Below are positions 33,431 to 42,804 of a stretch of 58,929 nucleotides of DNA, piece after piece (position 1 is the stretch's first letter; each line of letters starts with the position of its first letter). The position numbers and the translations under genes were made by a program. A model generated the notes under the pieces. The model saw only the letters and a program-made list of their open reading frames with translations. It ran no database searches and had not been told where the DNA came from. Where the stretch lies: positions 1 through 58,929 of the forward strand of contig DDLV01000049.1 of the NCBI GenBank assembly GCA_002340325.1, given 5' to 3'. The DNA comes from Glaciecola sp. UBA2563 (GTDB taxonomy: Bacteria > Pseudomonadota > Gammaproteobacteria > Enterobacterales > Alteromonadaceae).

Positions 33431-33488
33431 ACGATTTGGCCTTTGTTGAATAACGCATTTAAGCTCATTACTGTTAAAAAAAACAGGT

Positions 33489-33695
33489 TTAAACACTCGC
33501 CATTTTAAATAGGAAATAGAAAAAACCAGAAAAACCGACGACGCCAATGATAACCATAGCTGTAAGCGTTTTTGACTTTGTCATCGACTCAATCAACGCA
33601 ACTTCAGTTTGCATTCGGACGATATCTAATAAATCAAAGGTGTCTGTTTGAACCTTACTAGAGCTGCGTTTTGTTTTTTTGTCATTCATAATCAC
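33489..33695 (-). CDS. Small single-helix membrane protein
   Basis: The 68-residue protein (or 66 from the second ATG at 33689) has a polar, Ser/Lys-rich N-terminus (KKTKRSSSKVQTDTF), an amphipathic middle (LLDIVRMQTEVALIESMTKS) and one C-terminal membrane helix (LTAMVIIGVVGFSGFFYFLF). The tail-anchored layout is clear, but no family was recognised. It precedes the broken GNAT gene on the same strand by about 60 bp. Confidence 0.6.
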   Translation of the reverse strand: MIMNDKKTKRSSSKVQTDTFDLLDIVRMQTEVALIESMTKSKTLTAMVIIGVVGFSGFFYFLFKMASV

Positions 33696-33933
33696 AAACC
33701 TTCGCGAGATAGCTGAATTAAAGGTACCAATATTGCCTTACGACGCCTAATGAAATATTGTAAAAATATGTTTAATTTGAGGCGTTGATAAATTACGTTT
33801 CTTTGTTCCAGCAATATTTGCAAAGCATGTACATCTCCGGAGCAATTGGTTAAGACGATACTATAAACAGCGGCTTATTTTTCAATTACAATGTTCGCCA
33901 GATTCAATGTCATTTTGAGGTTTAAAATCTGAC

Positions 33934-34572
33934 ATGCCTTTGACCACAACAATATCAAAAGAGCTAAAAGAACTGGAACCGGTTCTCAATAAGGAAATTT
34001 TAAATTCTCTAAAAAGGATAGGGGAATACTTTCAGCAGCTGAATACTAACGTAGCTATTTCAGCATTCAGCGAAGGAAGAGCTGTCGCGCCATCAGGCAT
34101 TGGCGGTTATACGCATGATCATGATTTTGTTGAAATCTTTATCGATTCAGATCGAAGTGACATCAAACACCTTATCAAAAAATACTTTGTATACGTACTT
34201 GGCCATGAGTTAATTCACGCGTTGAGATTCAAGAAAGTGGGCCGAGGAGAAACTCTTGGCGATGCAGTGATTGATGAAGGGTTGGCGTGTTACTTTGAGT
34301 ACCTCATCGCTGGGCGAAAGGTACCTGACTATCTGCAAGCATCCTTACCTCACTGGGAATCTATGTATGTCAAAATGCGCAGCAGTTGGCATTCGAAAGA
34401 ATTTTCTTACCCTTTGTTTTTCTTTGGAGAATTCAGTGAATTCTTGCCAAGATATGCAAGTTATGTTGTTGGTTTTCAACTTGTTAAGGCATACATTGCC
34501 GCCAATAAATTAACCCTACTGGCTGTGATGACAGCAGATAGTCGGGTGTTTGTTAGCGACAAAGCTAATTAA
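33934..34572 (+). CDS. Putative Zn-dependent protease (DUF2268-like)
   Basis: The 212-residue cytosolic protein carries HELIH (H91, E92, H95) in FVYVLGHELIHALRF. A conserved downstream acidic motif, DEGLACYFE, provides E115 as a likely third zinc ligand. This arrangement fits the DUF2268 group of predicted zinc peptidases. Upstream GGIGGYTHDHDFVEIFID is a beta edge strand typical of gluzincins. There is no signal peptide and the ribosome site is weak. It converges with the RND operon. Confidence 0.78.
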   Translation: MPLTTTISKELKELEPVLNKEILNSLKRIGEYFQQLNTNVAISAFSEGRAVAPSGIGGYTHDHDFVEIFIDSDRSDIKHLIKKYFVYVLGHELIHALRFKKVGRGETLGDAVIDEGLACYFEYLIAGRKVPDYLQASLPHWESMYVKMRSSWHSKEFSYPLFFFGEFSEFLPRYASYVVGFQLVKAYIAANKLTLLAVMTADSRVFVSDKAN

Positions 34573-34645
34573 CAAAGAAACGCAGTGCTGCACCATTCAA
34601 AGAGGACTGCTAAGCCAGGTTCTCCGTAGATGATGACAGCTTTGA

Positions 34646-37600
34646 CTACGCATTAACTGGCATCTTCACGCGGTACAACGTTGCATACATAACCGGCACA
34701 ATACATAGCGTTAATAGAGTCGATATCAGCAGTCCCACCATGATCGCAATTGCCATCGGCTCCCACATCGCGCCGCCGCCAAGATAGAGTGGCAGCATAC
34801 CAAGTACTGTCGTCGCCGTCGTTAGCAGAATGGGTCTCGCGCGTTGTTTGGAGGCTTGAATAATCGCGACAAATGGCGCTAGACCAGCATCAAGCTCAAT
34901 TTGGATGCGTTCTAGCAGTACAATCGCGTTATTAATGACAATCCCCGCAAGCGAAATAATGCCCAATAACGTCATAAAGCCAACGTAAGAATTAAACAGT
35001 AACAGCCCAAGGATCACGCCAATTAGGGCTAGCGGAATAGTACTGAGTACGATGCCGGCTTTTCGAATCGAATTGAACTGTCCGACAAGCAGCACCAGAA
35101 TGATGACTACGGCAATACCCAGTTTATCTTGAATAGACTGGTTGGCATCGCCCGAACTCTCGCTTTCGCCACCCAACTCGAAACTAATTTGACCGTTTGT
35201 TTTTGTTTGCAGCTCTAATAGCCACGGCTGAAGTTCTGCAAATTTCTCAGTCGCGGTTACATCGCCTATTAGCTGTGCGCCGATGGTAACTGTTTTCAAA
35301 CCATCTCTTCGCAAGATCTTTGCTTCATCCCAGACGAGTTGAATGTCAGCGACTTGTTTTAACGGCACTGATTTCCCTGATGATTGTACGTATACGGATA
35401 ACGATTCTAGTTTACTGATATCTGTTTCAGTCGCGACGTTTGAACGCAGTATAACCGGGATAATGTCTTCGTCTTGTCTAAACTCGGTCATTTGCATGCC
35501 GCTTAAACTTGCTTTCAGTGAAATGGCAATATCCTCGCTCGTCACGCCGCTTCGAAGTGCTCTTGCTTGATCAATGCGTATATCGAGTTTCTTGATGCGC
35601 TGGCCCCAGTCATCTGAGATATTTTGCAATCCACCAATGTTATTCATTTCTTGTTTTAGGTCATAGACCATATCAAACAACTCTTCTTTGTTTTTACCCA
35701 TAAGTCTGACTTCGACAGGGTTGGTGACGGCAGGGCCACTTTCAATGCGGCGCTGCGTCAAATCGACATCGGGATGATTCATCAAGCTGTAGGTTTTTAA
35801 TTTCTGCATTAACGATTCGATGACCAAGTCATCTGTGACATTGATCACCAACAGCGCATAGTTGCCATTATTGGGCTTTGGATTGTGAGACAACAGAAAC
35901 CTGGGACCGGCATTGCCAATATAGCTCACCCAATTAGTGACGCCTACACCATCGTTATTCTCTGCCAATAATTCATCATGTATGAATTGGTCAAACTCCG
36001 TTACTATCGACTGTGTTGTTGTTATGTTTGTCCCTGTTGGCAATTCAATTTCTGCCTTGAAGTAGGTTCTATCTGATGCAGGGAAGAAAAGGTTGGGTAA
36101 GTATTGGAAAAGACTTAATACGCCAATAAATATGACGCCTGTTACCACTAAGGTGATGGCTTTTTTGCGCAAAAGCATAGATAAAAACGACTCATAAAGT
36201 GAATAAAACTGTCCGTCTAATTCGTGGCCGTCTGTTTTTTTCACTTGCAAGAATTTTATACAAAGCAGCGGAATCAATGTCATCGAAATCAGCCATGAGC
36301 ATAAGAGTGTAATCGTAACCACTGTGAATAGTGAGGCAGTAAACTCGCCTACGCTTGATTCCGCCAAATAAATTGGTAAAAACGCAGCGGATGTTGTCAA
36401 TGATGCTACAAGCAGGGGTAGTTTCATTTCAGCAGCAGATCCCAGTGCGGCATCTAAAGCTGATTCGCCTTTACCCATGCGCACCAAAATGTTCTCAGAC
36501 ATGACAATGCCGTTATCCACTAACATGCCCAATGCAATGATCAGTGCAGCAAGTGAAATCTGGTCCAGTCCGATATGAAAAACCTGCATTACAATCAAGG
36601 CGAATAATATGGCAGAAGGGATAAGCGCTGCCACGACTAATCCTGTTCGGATGCCAAGAAACAAAAGCATCACTGCACTTACAATGGCAATGGCTTGCAG
36701 TAGGTTAACAACGAAATCCTTTACTTTGGTGTCTACCTCGGCAGGCATAAATGCAACAAGATCAAACTCAATGCCGTAAGGATAAGTCGCAATGAACTCA
36801 TCTATTTGTGCATTGACCTGTTCACCAAGAATGATGTTATTACCACCTTCTCTCATGGAAATAGCAAACGCGAGAGAGGGTACACCGCTGCTGTGCACCA
36901 TAGATTCTGGTGGGTCGACATACCCCGAAGTTATGGTTGTGATATCACTTAAATAAAGGGAATGTCCGCCAATCTGAATAACGGTTTTACCGATATCTTG
37001 GAGGCTTTCAAAATTACCGCTTGGCTCAAGCGCAATTCTTTCTTGTCCAAGTGTAAATGCACCACCTGATATCACAATATTTCGGGATTGTAGGATATTC
37101 GTCAGCTGACTGGGTGAAATGCCCAGTTCTGCTAGGCGTGCATTATCATACTCAACAAACACACGTTGCTCTTGTTCACCAAAAACTTCCACCTTTGAGG
37201 CTTCGGGTAATCTCAACAGACTGGATTTGATATCGTCGGCGATGTCTTCCAGCTCAGAATATGTAAAACCTTCTCCAGTCATCGTCATCACGATACCGTA
37301 CACATCACCAAATTCATCGTTAACTGTTGGGCCGAGGACGCCATCTGGCAAATCGCCCTGAACATCTTCCATCTTGCGCCTTAAGTCATCCCATATGGGG
37401 CGCATGTCGGTATAACTTTCTTTAATATTAACGCTGACGATGGAAATGCCCGTTCTCGATTCACTGTTAACAAAATCAAGTTCCGAAATGTCTTTGACCT
37501 TTTCCTCTATTTTCGATGAAACCAGTTCTTCCATTCGCTCTGGGCTAGCGCCTGGCAGTTGAGTAATAACTTGGGCTACACGTATCACAAATCCTGGATC

Positions 37601-37708
37601 GTAGGCTCGGGGCATGGAATAAAACGTGGTTATGCCAAACAGTATTATGGCTATAAACAACAAAAAGGTTGTTCGATTATTGTCAATCGCTAGTTGAGTA
37701 ATATTCAC
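34646..37708 (-). CDS. RND efflux transporter permease
   Basis: The 1020-residue inner-membrane pump has the RND plan: helix 1 (TTFLLFIAIILFGITTF), a large periplasmic loop, helices 2-6 with the proton-relay region ALGMLVDNGIVMSENIL in helix 4, a second loop and helices 8-12. GTG at 37708 is the start; it follows the adaptor stop by 5 nt, so the two genes form one operon. Only the helix-4 Asp of the usual DD pair is seen (LVDNGIV). Substrates cannot be predicted, and no outer-membrane channel gene is adjacent. Confidence 0.93.
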   Translation of the reverse strand: MNITQLAIDNNRTTFLLFIAIILFGITTFYSMPRAYDPGFVIRVAQVITQLPGASPERMEELVSSKIEEKVKDISELDFVNSESRTGISIVSVNIKESYTDMRPIWDDLRRKMEDVQGDLPDGVLGPTVNDEFGDVYGIVMTMTGEGFTYSELEDIADDIKSSLLRLPEASKVEVFGEQEQRVFVEYDNARLAELGISPSQLTNILQSRNIVISGGAFTLGQERIALEPSGNFESLQDIGKTVIQIGGHSLYLSDITTITSGYVDPPESMVHSSGVPSLAFAISMREGGNNIILGEQVNAQIDEFIATYPYGIEFDLVAFMPAEVDTKVKDFVVNLLQAIAIVSAVMLLFLGIRTGLVVAALIPSAILFALIVMQVFHIGLDQISLAALIIALGMLVDNGIVMSENILVRMGKGESALDAALGSAAEMKLPLLVASLTTSAAFLPIYLAESSVGEFTASLFTVVTITLLCSWLISMTLIPLLCIKFLQVKKTDGHELDGQFYSLYESFLSMLLRKKAITLVVTGVIFIGVLSLFQYLPNLFFPASDRTYFKAEIELPTGTNITTTQSIVTEFDQFIHDELLAENNDGVGVTNWVSYIGNAGPRFLLSHNPKPNNGNYALLVINVTDDLVIESLMQKLKTYSLMNHPDVDLTQRRIESGPAVTNPVEVRLMGKNKEELFDMVYDLKQEMNNIGGLQNISDDWGQRIKKLDIRIDQARALRSGVTSEDIAISLKASLSGMQMTEFRQDEDIIPVILRSNVATETDISKLESLSVYVQSSGKSVPLKQVADIQLVWDEAKILRRDGLKTVTIGAQLIGDVTATEKFAELQPWLLELQTKTNGQISFELGGESESSGDANQSIQDKLGIAVVIILVLLVGQFNSIRKAGIVLSTIPLALIGVILGLLLFNSYVGFMTLLGIISLAGIVINNAIVLLERIQIELDAGLAPFVAIIQASKQRARPILLTTATTVLGMLPLYLGGGAMWEPMAIAIMVGLLISTLLTLCIVPVMYATLYRVKMPVNA

Positions 37709-37713
37709 AACAA

Positions 37714-38781
37714 TTACTCGCTTTCAACTTTGACTTGCAGACCGTCGAACATTCTGCTCATCCCTGCGACAACGAGTTTTTCGCCTTTTTCTAGTCCTGA
37801 TACAATCTCAAGACCAACACTAGTCAGAGAACCGGTCACGACATCTTTTCGCTGAACTGTGGCTTTGCCATCTCCTTCAGAAACGGCAACAAAAGCATAG
37901 CGCCCAATACCATCTTCCAACACAGCATGAGCTGGGACGTAAACGGTTGATGCAATCTGCTCATTTTGCACAGCATTGCGGGTGGCACGCGCGGTCACTG
38001 ACATGCCTGGTAAGATATTAAATCCTTCCACGCGTGGCATGCTCATGGTCACTTCGTAAGTATTGGTCTCATTATCAGCTTGTGTGGCGATTTCTTTGAA
38101 GGTAAGTGGAAACGTCTGGTCGGGAATTGCATCAAAAATAGCCACCACTTCAGGTGCGCTATCTTCGGATGTTAAAATCATGATGCTTTCAGGAATGTCT
38201 ATTTTAATGTCGATGGTGGAAACATCTTGAAGAATAAACACGGTTTGTTTTGCTTGTACTTCTTCGAAATTTTCAATATCGCGTTTAGCAACAACACCGC
38301 TAAAAGGTGCTTCAAGTTTTGCATACAACAGATTTTGCTTGGTACTTTCAAGAGAGGCTTCTGCAGCTGCTAAATTTGACTCTAACTGATTGTAATCAGA
38401 CTGCGAAATCGTGCCGTTACCAACAAGTGCTTTTCCGCGATTGAAATCAGCAAGGGCTTTGTTGTATGCGGCTTGGTTGCTCTTAAGTTGGATATTGATG
38501 TCTGCATCATCAAGCGCAGCGAGCAGTTGGCCTTCGTTGACAACATCGCCTTCTCGCACCAACAGCTGCTCAACTTGACCGGAAATGCGAAAAGAAAGTT
38601 GCGCCTCTCGGTTGGCAGCTACCACCCCGGGCAATTCATTAAACGCATTTTCAAAACGATCGCCAATGGTTATTGTTCTAACCAAGCGTAATGTGGGTTC
38701 TTCGTTTTGTTCAGCACTTTGTTGAGAGCAACCGACTGTGAGTAATGCGATGATACCGACGAAAAGGGGGAAATATTTCAT
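37714..38781 (-). CDS. RND periplasmic adaptor (membrane fusion lipoprotein)
   Basis: About 355 residues from the ATG at 38781, which has AAGG upstream; a GTG three codons earlier is less likely. The lipoprotein signal ends TVGC at C18. The lipoyl halves flank a coiled-coil hairpin (QLLVREGDVVNEGQLLAALDDADINI, ..., LEAPFSGVVAKRDIENFEEV), followed by beta-barrel and membrane-proximal domains. It links the 34646-37708 pump to an outer-membrane channel encoded elsewhere. A strong palindrome lies about 85 bp upstream. Confidence 0.92.
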   Translation of the reverse strand: MKYFPLFVGIIALLTVGCSQQSAEQNEEPTLRLVRTITIGDRFENAFNELPGVVAANREAQLSFRISGQVEQLLVREGDVVNEGQLLAALDDADINIQLKSNQAAYNKALADFNRGKALVGNGTISQSDYNQLESNLAAAEASLESTKQNLLYAKLEAPFSGVVAKRDIENFEEVQAKQTVFILQDVSTIDIKIDIPESIMILTSEDSAPEVVAIFDAIPDQTFPLTFKEIATQADNETNTYEVTMSMPRVEGFNILPGMSVTARATRNAVQNEQIASTVYVPAHAVLEDGIGRYAFVAVSEGDGKATVQRKDVVTGSLTSVGLEIVSGLEKGEKLVVAGMSRMFDGLQVKVESE

Positions 38782-38866
38782 GGGAGACACCTTATCCTTA
38801 TTATCCCTATGTCAAACCTTAAACGAGGTTGTTTGATTTAAGGTTTCCTGATGTCTCAACACTATA

Positions 38867-38882
38867 TTACATCGCGATGTAA
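38867..38882. promoter_or_regulatory. Perfect 16-bp palindrome upstream of the RND operon
   Basis: TTACATCGCGATGTAA is perfectly symmetric, and a half copy GCGATGTAAA recurs at 38903-38912. It is a classic TetR- or MarR-type operator position, yet no complete regulator gene is adjacent. A 20-codon frame (MARVKRMKAP...) starting at 38912 may be the leftover of one. Confidence 0.7.
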
Positions 38883-38925
38883 AGGAAGTTTTTTATGATT
38901 CTGCGATGTAAATGGCTCGTGTAAA

Positions 38926-38959
38926 AAGAATGAAGGCGCCACTGATGGCCCTCGTTCTT
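38926..38959 (-). terminator. Intrinsic terminator of the YtrA-ABC operon 2
   Basis: On the minus strand AAGAACGAGGGCC pairs with GGCGCCTTCATTCTT around ATCAGT (one bulge, G-U pairs) and is followed by TTTTTAC. It lies 15 bp after the stop of the 38974-40587 gene. Confidence 0.65.
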
Positions 38960-38973
38960 TGCGATTCTTAGAT

Positions 38974-40587
38974 CTAACCAGGAGAAGCAACTATAAAATT
39001 TTCTCCTTCCCAATCAATTGCTTTATTTCGCTTAAATACGACCATCAATGTAAGTAATGCTGGCCATGCAAATATCGCCACAAACGATATTTTAATCGAT
39101 TTTTCTTTTGTTGTATCTGCCGAAAAATATAGCAGCGTTGCGATAACGGCAAGCACGTGGCAGATCAAATGCATTAGCTGAAAGCTGTTTTTCGATAGCC
39201 CGCTTGGATAAATAGTACTGTCGAACATGGCGAGCGGAGTGGAGATAAATCGTTTTATCTGACGTTGTAAACTGTAATCAATGTCAATGTTATTGGTTGC
39301 AACCAACGTTGGTGACTGAGTGAAATCTCGCCAATCATAAACAAATTGTTGTCGTGCATCTGTATTCACAACCAAGGTAAAACGATCGGGATCGTCCGTG
39401 CCATTGGCAATTGCTGCGTATCGCACGTTGCCGTCTATTGGCAGAGTACCAGTTGATACCTTGTCATCTATATCCCAGTGCAACCAACCCATGAAGTCCA
39501 GCCCACCAAAAAATACAATATCTCTGCCGGTCAATTGATAAAATTTGCCAAACCATTGCAAGGGTTCGTTATTGTCTCTTTCCCACAACGTTGCGGTTTT
39601 GCTTTCATTGTTAATTTGATAAATACCGTTTTCAAACACCATTACAGGTTTACCCAAAAACGAGTAGGTAATATCAAGATATTGTTTATCACCATATAGT
39701 TGCCATATACGCGTCATTTCTTGGGGGGGTGTTTTTGCTAGTGCTTGGCTGACAGCTTTTGTGGCAACCACTTCATTTGTTAGCCAATTAAGTCGAAAAT
39801 CAAAATCGACATTAAAGGTTTGCGGAATGTTGTCAAGCCGCGAAGCGCTAAAAGCATCACTTTGCAATTTTGTCTTGCGCTCCGATAATGCTGCTTTCGC
39901 AGACATGAAATTCTTTTGCCAGTTTGAGTCATCTGAAATAGCAAGCATTGCTGTACTAACGCCACTAAGCAAAACAAACATTCCCAACATCATGGGTAAA
40001 CAAATTAGATATTGATTGACTCTAGGACCGTAAATAAGCACAACGGCACCAAACAAAACGATTGCGGCGATGATAATCAGCTGCAATGTAATGTTTTGCT
40101 CCAACGCGATAAACAAATAAGCTAGCGCAAATAAGGGCAAAATAACTGACCAATGACGCCATTTCGCTGCAATAACGCCGAAACTATAGCCTATAAATGC
40201 CATAGACCAGACAACAAACCCTGCGTAAGCATCCATCGTAATTGCTGGGGCGGTTTTAATGCCAAATAAGCTAAACATACCTACAAGCGGAAGCACTTGC
40301 ACAAGAAGTGTTAATACAAAAAACGCGGGGAATGTCGCGAGAAATACATGCTCTCGGTTAACCAATTGATTGAATAAATTCTGATGGCTTTTAGGACCAT
40401 GTAAAGCGACAGCAAATAATAGATTTTGCGCCAAAAATAAAATTGATAATACTACCGCCATATTTAATGAAAATAGTATTTGCCCTTCATAAACAAAGGT
40501 AAATAGTGTGGCGATGTTAAGGCAGCAGATGAACAGCGACGGTAGGAGAAATTTTTTCAGTATTGTGAGATTAATTGTCTTCAGCAT
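38974..40587 (-). CDS. ABC transporter membrane protein of YtrA operon 2
   Basis: The 537-residue protein has about seven helices in its first 220 residues, a soluble extracytoplasmic domain of about 230 residues (FNVDFDFRLNWLTNEVVA, WHWDIDDKVSTGTLPIDGNVRYAAI), and two C-terminal helices. It starts 2 nt after the ATPase stop. The beta-rich external domain with WERDNNEPLQWFGKFYQL resembles a propeller-like sensor. It is the presumed membrane partner of the 40590-41303 ATPase. Substrate unknown. Confidence 0.78.
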   Translation of the reverse strand: MLKTINLTILKKFLLPSLFICCLNIATLFTFVYEGQILFSLNMAVVLSILFLAQNLLFAVALHGPKSHQNLFNQLVNREHVFLATFPAFFVLTLLVQVLPLVGMFSLFGIKTAPAITMDAYAGFVVWSMAFIGYSFGVIAAKWRHWSVILPLFALAYLFIALEQNITLQLIIIAAIVLFGAVVLIYGPRVNQYLICLPMMLGMFVLLSGVSTAMLAISDDSNWQKNFMSAKAALSERKTKLQSDAFSASRLDNIPQTFNVDFDFRLNWLTNEVVATKAVSQALAKTPPQEMTRIWQLYGDKQYLDITYSFLGKPVMVFENGIYQINNESKTATLWERDNNEPLQWFGKFYQLTGRDIVFFGGLDFMGWLHWDIDDKVSTGTLPIDGNVRYAAIANGTDDPDRFTLVVNTDARQQFVYDWRDFTQSPTLVATNNIDIDYSLQRQIKRFISTPLAMFDSTIYPSGLSKNSFQLMHLICHVLAVIATLLYFSADTTKEKSIKISFVAIFAWPALLTLMVVFKRNKAIDWEGENFIVASPG

Positions 40588-40589
40588 GA

Positions 40590-41303
40590 TTACGCAGCCT
40601 CAATGTTTGGTAGTTCTGAATCTAATTGAAATAAATCAAGTAACCCTTCACTGAGTGATGGGTGTTGCGCGTGTAGCTGGTCTTTCTCCCCTTGCCAAAT
40701 AACGCGTCCACGTTGCATAACGAGAACCTCATCCGCAAGCTGCTCTACTTCATTGACGTTATGCGTGCAATAGAGCACACAAGGTTTGTCTTCACCAAAG
40801 TACTCTAGGAGTGCGGTTAACGCCTGTCCCTGCGCCAATAGATCAATACCCAGCGTCGCTTCATCTAATAGCCATATGGTTGGCTTTTGCGCGAGCATTA
40901 CGGCTATTTTGACGCCTGCTTTTTGCCCCGTGGATAAAGCACCAAACTGTTGATTATGCGATAAGTTGAAGATATTCAGCACATGGTTAAAACGTTCTTT
41001 GCACCAGTGATTTGTGCAGGTAGAAAACAGGTTTTCAATTTCAAGCAGGGCAATTTGATTTGGATAACCAATGTCACTTTGTACCAGTCCAACACGATAA
41101 TTGCTCGGAAACGTTATGCTCCCTTTTGTGGGAGCTTCTACTTCAGCAAGGAGCTTAACCAATGTCGATTTACCCGAGCCATTTCGGCCGACTAACGCAT
41201 AAATGCGATTGTAATGAAATGCTATATCACAAGGGTATAAGGCAACCTTTGTGTCATATGCTTTTGCTAAATAGTGTGTTTGGATGGAGTATTCACGCAT
41301 CAC
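40590..41303 (-). CDS. ABC transporter ATP-binding protein of YtrA operon 2
   Basis: The 237-residue ATPase carries Walker A GRNGSGKST, a signature variant LSTGQKAGVKI, Walker B TIWLLDEATLGID and H-loop YCTHNVNEVE. It overlaps the repressor gene upstream by 4 nt (ATGA) and is followed directly by the membrane protein gene. The Glu next to the Walker B Asp is present, so ATP hydrolysis should work. It is similar in plan to the 4447-5373 protein but shorter, without the long C-terminal tail. Confidence 0.9.
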   Translation of the reverse strand: MMREYSIQTHYLAKAYDTKVALYPCDIAFHYNRIYALVGRNGSGKSTLVKLLAEVEAPTKGSITFPSNYRVGLVQSDIGYPNQIALLEIENLFSTCTNHWCKERFNHVLNIFNLSHNQQFGALSTGQKAGVKIAVMLAQKPTIWLLDEATLGIDLLAQGQALTALLEYFGEDKPCVLYCTHNVNEVEQLADEVLVMQRGRVIWQGEKDQLHAQHPSLSEGLLDLFQLDSELPNIEAA

Positions 41304-41680
41304 TTGTCTCCTAAAACGGTGGAAATTGCATCCAGTAATGCGTCTTTACTGAGTGCTAAATGTCGGGTATCAGCAACAAACCTCTGTGCCGCTGTTTGTA
41401 AACGGGTTGACGTCTCTGACGCCGAAAATTTTGCGCGGCATTCTGCAACGAAAACACCTTTGCCTCTTTCGCTGCGCAATGACCCTTTGTGCACAAGCTG
41501 TTGATAGGCTCTGGCAACAGTATTGGGGTTCACTTTCAGTTGAACAGATAGTTGCCTTACGCTTGGTAGTGCTTCATTTGGGGTCAGGTTGGCCGCGGCA
41601 ATAGATAATTCTACTTGCTGACAAATCTGTTCAGTCAACGTCTGCGCGCTATCGTTTTGAATATGTATGTTGAGTGGCAT
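41300..41680 (-). CDS. GntR-family regulator, YtrA subfamily (second copy)
   Basis: The 126-residue protein contains the winged helix DSAQTLTEQICQQVELSIAA, LPSVRQLSVQLKVNPNTVARAYQQL and GVFVAE, then a helical tail without an effector domain. It is the first gene of a three-gene coupled operon, the same arrangement as at 3137-5759. The operator-like repeat 21 bp upstream shares 14 identical bases with that of the first copy, so the two repressors may cross-talk. Confidence 0.88.
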   Translation of the reverse strand: MPLNIHIQNDSAQTLTEQICQQVELSIAAANLTPNEALPSVRQLSVQLKVNPNTVARAYQQLVHKGSLRSERGKGVFVAECRAKFSASETSTRLQTAAQRFVADTRHLALSKDALLDAISTVLGDK

Positions 41681-41700
41681 ATGTGAGTCTAAACCTTCAC

Positions 41701-41727
41701 AACTGTATTAATACAATTAGTACAGTT
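41701..41727. promoter_or_regulatory. Operator-like inverted repeat of YtrA operon 2
   Basis: AACTGTA (41701-41707) and TACAGTT (41721-41727) are perfect inverted arms with a 13-bp spacer. The left part contains TGTATTAATACAAT, identical to the 5769-5782 element. The site lies just upstream of the repressor start at 41680. Confidence 0.65.
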
Positions 41728-41756
41728 GTTATCGAACAGGTTTATTGATTCTTTAG

Positions 41757-41789
41757 TACGATATCGAAAATCGGTTTTACGATATCGAA
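41757..41789. repeat. Direct repeat TACGATATCGAA with 21-bp period
   Basis: TACGATATCGAA occurs at 41757-41768 and 41778-41789, and a shorter TTATCGAA is at 41730. Twenty-one bp is two helical turns, suggesting a cooperative binding site in the YtrA operon 2 upstream region. GATATC within each copy is itself palindromic. The remaining 41790-42221 holds no gene or motif I can support. Confidence 0.45.
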
Positions 41790-42221
41790 CACATTAGAGT
41801 CACTTTAATATTTGTCGCAAACTAATAGTACAAAGATAGATAAACGTCGCAGCAAGAAGAATATTACTAAAATTAGCAAGTATTGCTGGCCAGTTTAATA
41901 ATGGCGTCGCTACAAAAATGGCGGTACCCAAAAGAAGGCTTTTTGCAAAATCTGGTTGGAAATCTAGTTTTCATTTGGTCGGAGAAGCATCCGTTTTGTG
42001 CAAAAATCAGTTGGATTTTTACATCAGGATTTGTCTCAAAAACCGACATTACAGTCATTCGAAAAGTACTAAAAACAAGACATTAATTACTATTATTCCT
42101 CAAATCGTACCAATCTAAATATTATTTCCACTTACGCAAATTAAAGACGTACTTCGAACTCGCAATATAGTCAGATTTGAATAAGTAAAAAAATGCCGAT
42201 ATCAACACTAGAGTTGTATCG

Positions 42222-42557
42222 CTACGCATTAATCAGACTAACAAGTGAGATTATCACTAAATCTCCAAAACCCCAAGTAATAGTGCCAGCAACAACCAAG
42301 ACATGTGAAACATAGCCTTTCTTTTGATGCCATATAGTTGGTGATTTATTAGTATTTACTGAAGACTCTAGTTTCTGATAAAGATTTGATAGTTTAAATT
42401 TCAGCAGAGAGTATTCACTCATGACACCAAATAATACTGTCAACGAACCCATTCGAGCAAACATCATGGGATCTACGATGAACCCTAAAGCAAACCCAAT
42501 GACCAGCGAAAAAAATGCAAGTAGCATGTAAATAAACGAAAATCGCCTAGGGTTCAT
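42222..42557 (-). CDS. Small multi-helix membrane protein
   Basis: The 111-residue protein has helices at about residues 8-28 (FIYMLLAFFSLVIGFALGF), 33-50 and 84-108 (HVLVVAGTITWGFGDLVIISLVS). A polar, positively charged loop with Trp and His (TNKSPTIWHQKKGY) separates the last two. The N-terminus MNPRRFS is basic, favouring an inside position. No family was recognised. It is transcribed alone and is divergent from the enoyl-CoA hydratase gene. Confidence 0.65.
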   Translation of the reverse strand: MNPRRFSFIYMLLAFFSLVIGFALGFIVDPMMFARMGSLTVLFGVMSEYSLLKFKLSNLYQKLESSVNTNKSPTIWHQKKGYVSHVLVVAGTITWGFGDLVIISLVSLINA

Positions 42558-42804
42558 AAATCACCAAATTCTCGGTTTATGAGCCTAATTGCAATATAGG
42601 TTTTGATGTCTGATTTTTAAACCAGCTTGTTAATTTCCATTTCAACACCCCTTTGGTTTGAAATAGAAGAAATTCTTGTAAAACCAGAACATCACACTTG
42701 GTTGGAAATAAATAATCTTTATCCCCAGTACCCCTTATACTTACGCAAATGTTATCCTTACGTTTGCAGGTACATTCTTACATAACTATGAAAGAGGGAT
42801 GAAG

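Noticed and set aside
41873..42118. Three short overlapping frames on both strands
   Set aside because: No ribosome sites, motifs or hydrophobic pattern; typical of chance frames in AT-rich DNA.
42765..42774. TGCAGGTACA shared by the crotonase gene promoter and 55585-55594
   Set aside because: A single 10-mer pair in 59 kb is within chance, and the flanks do not match.
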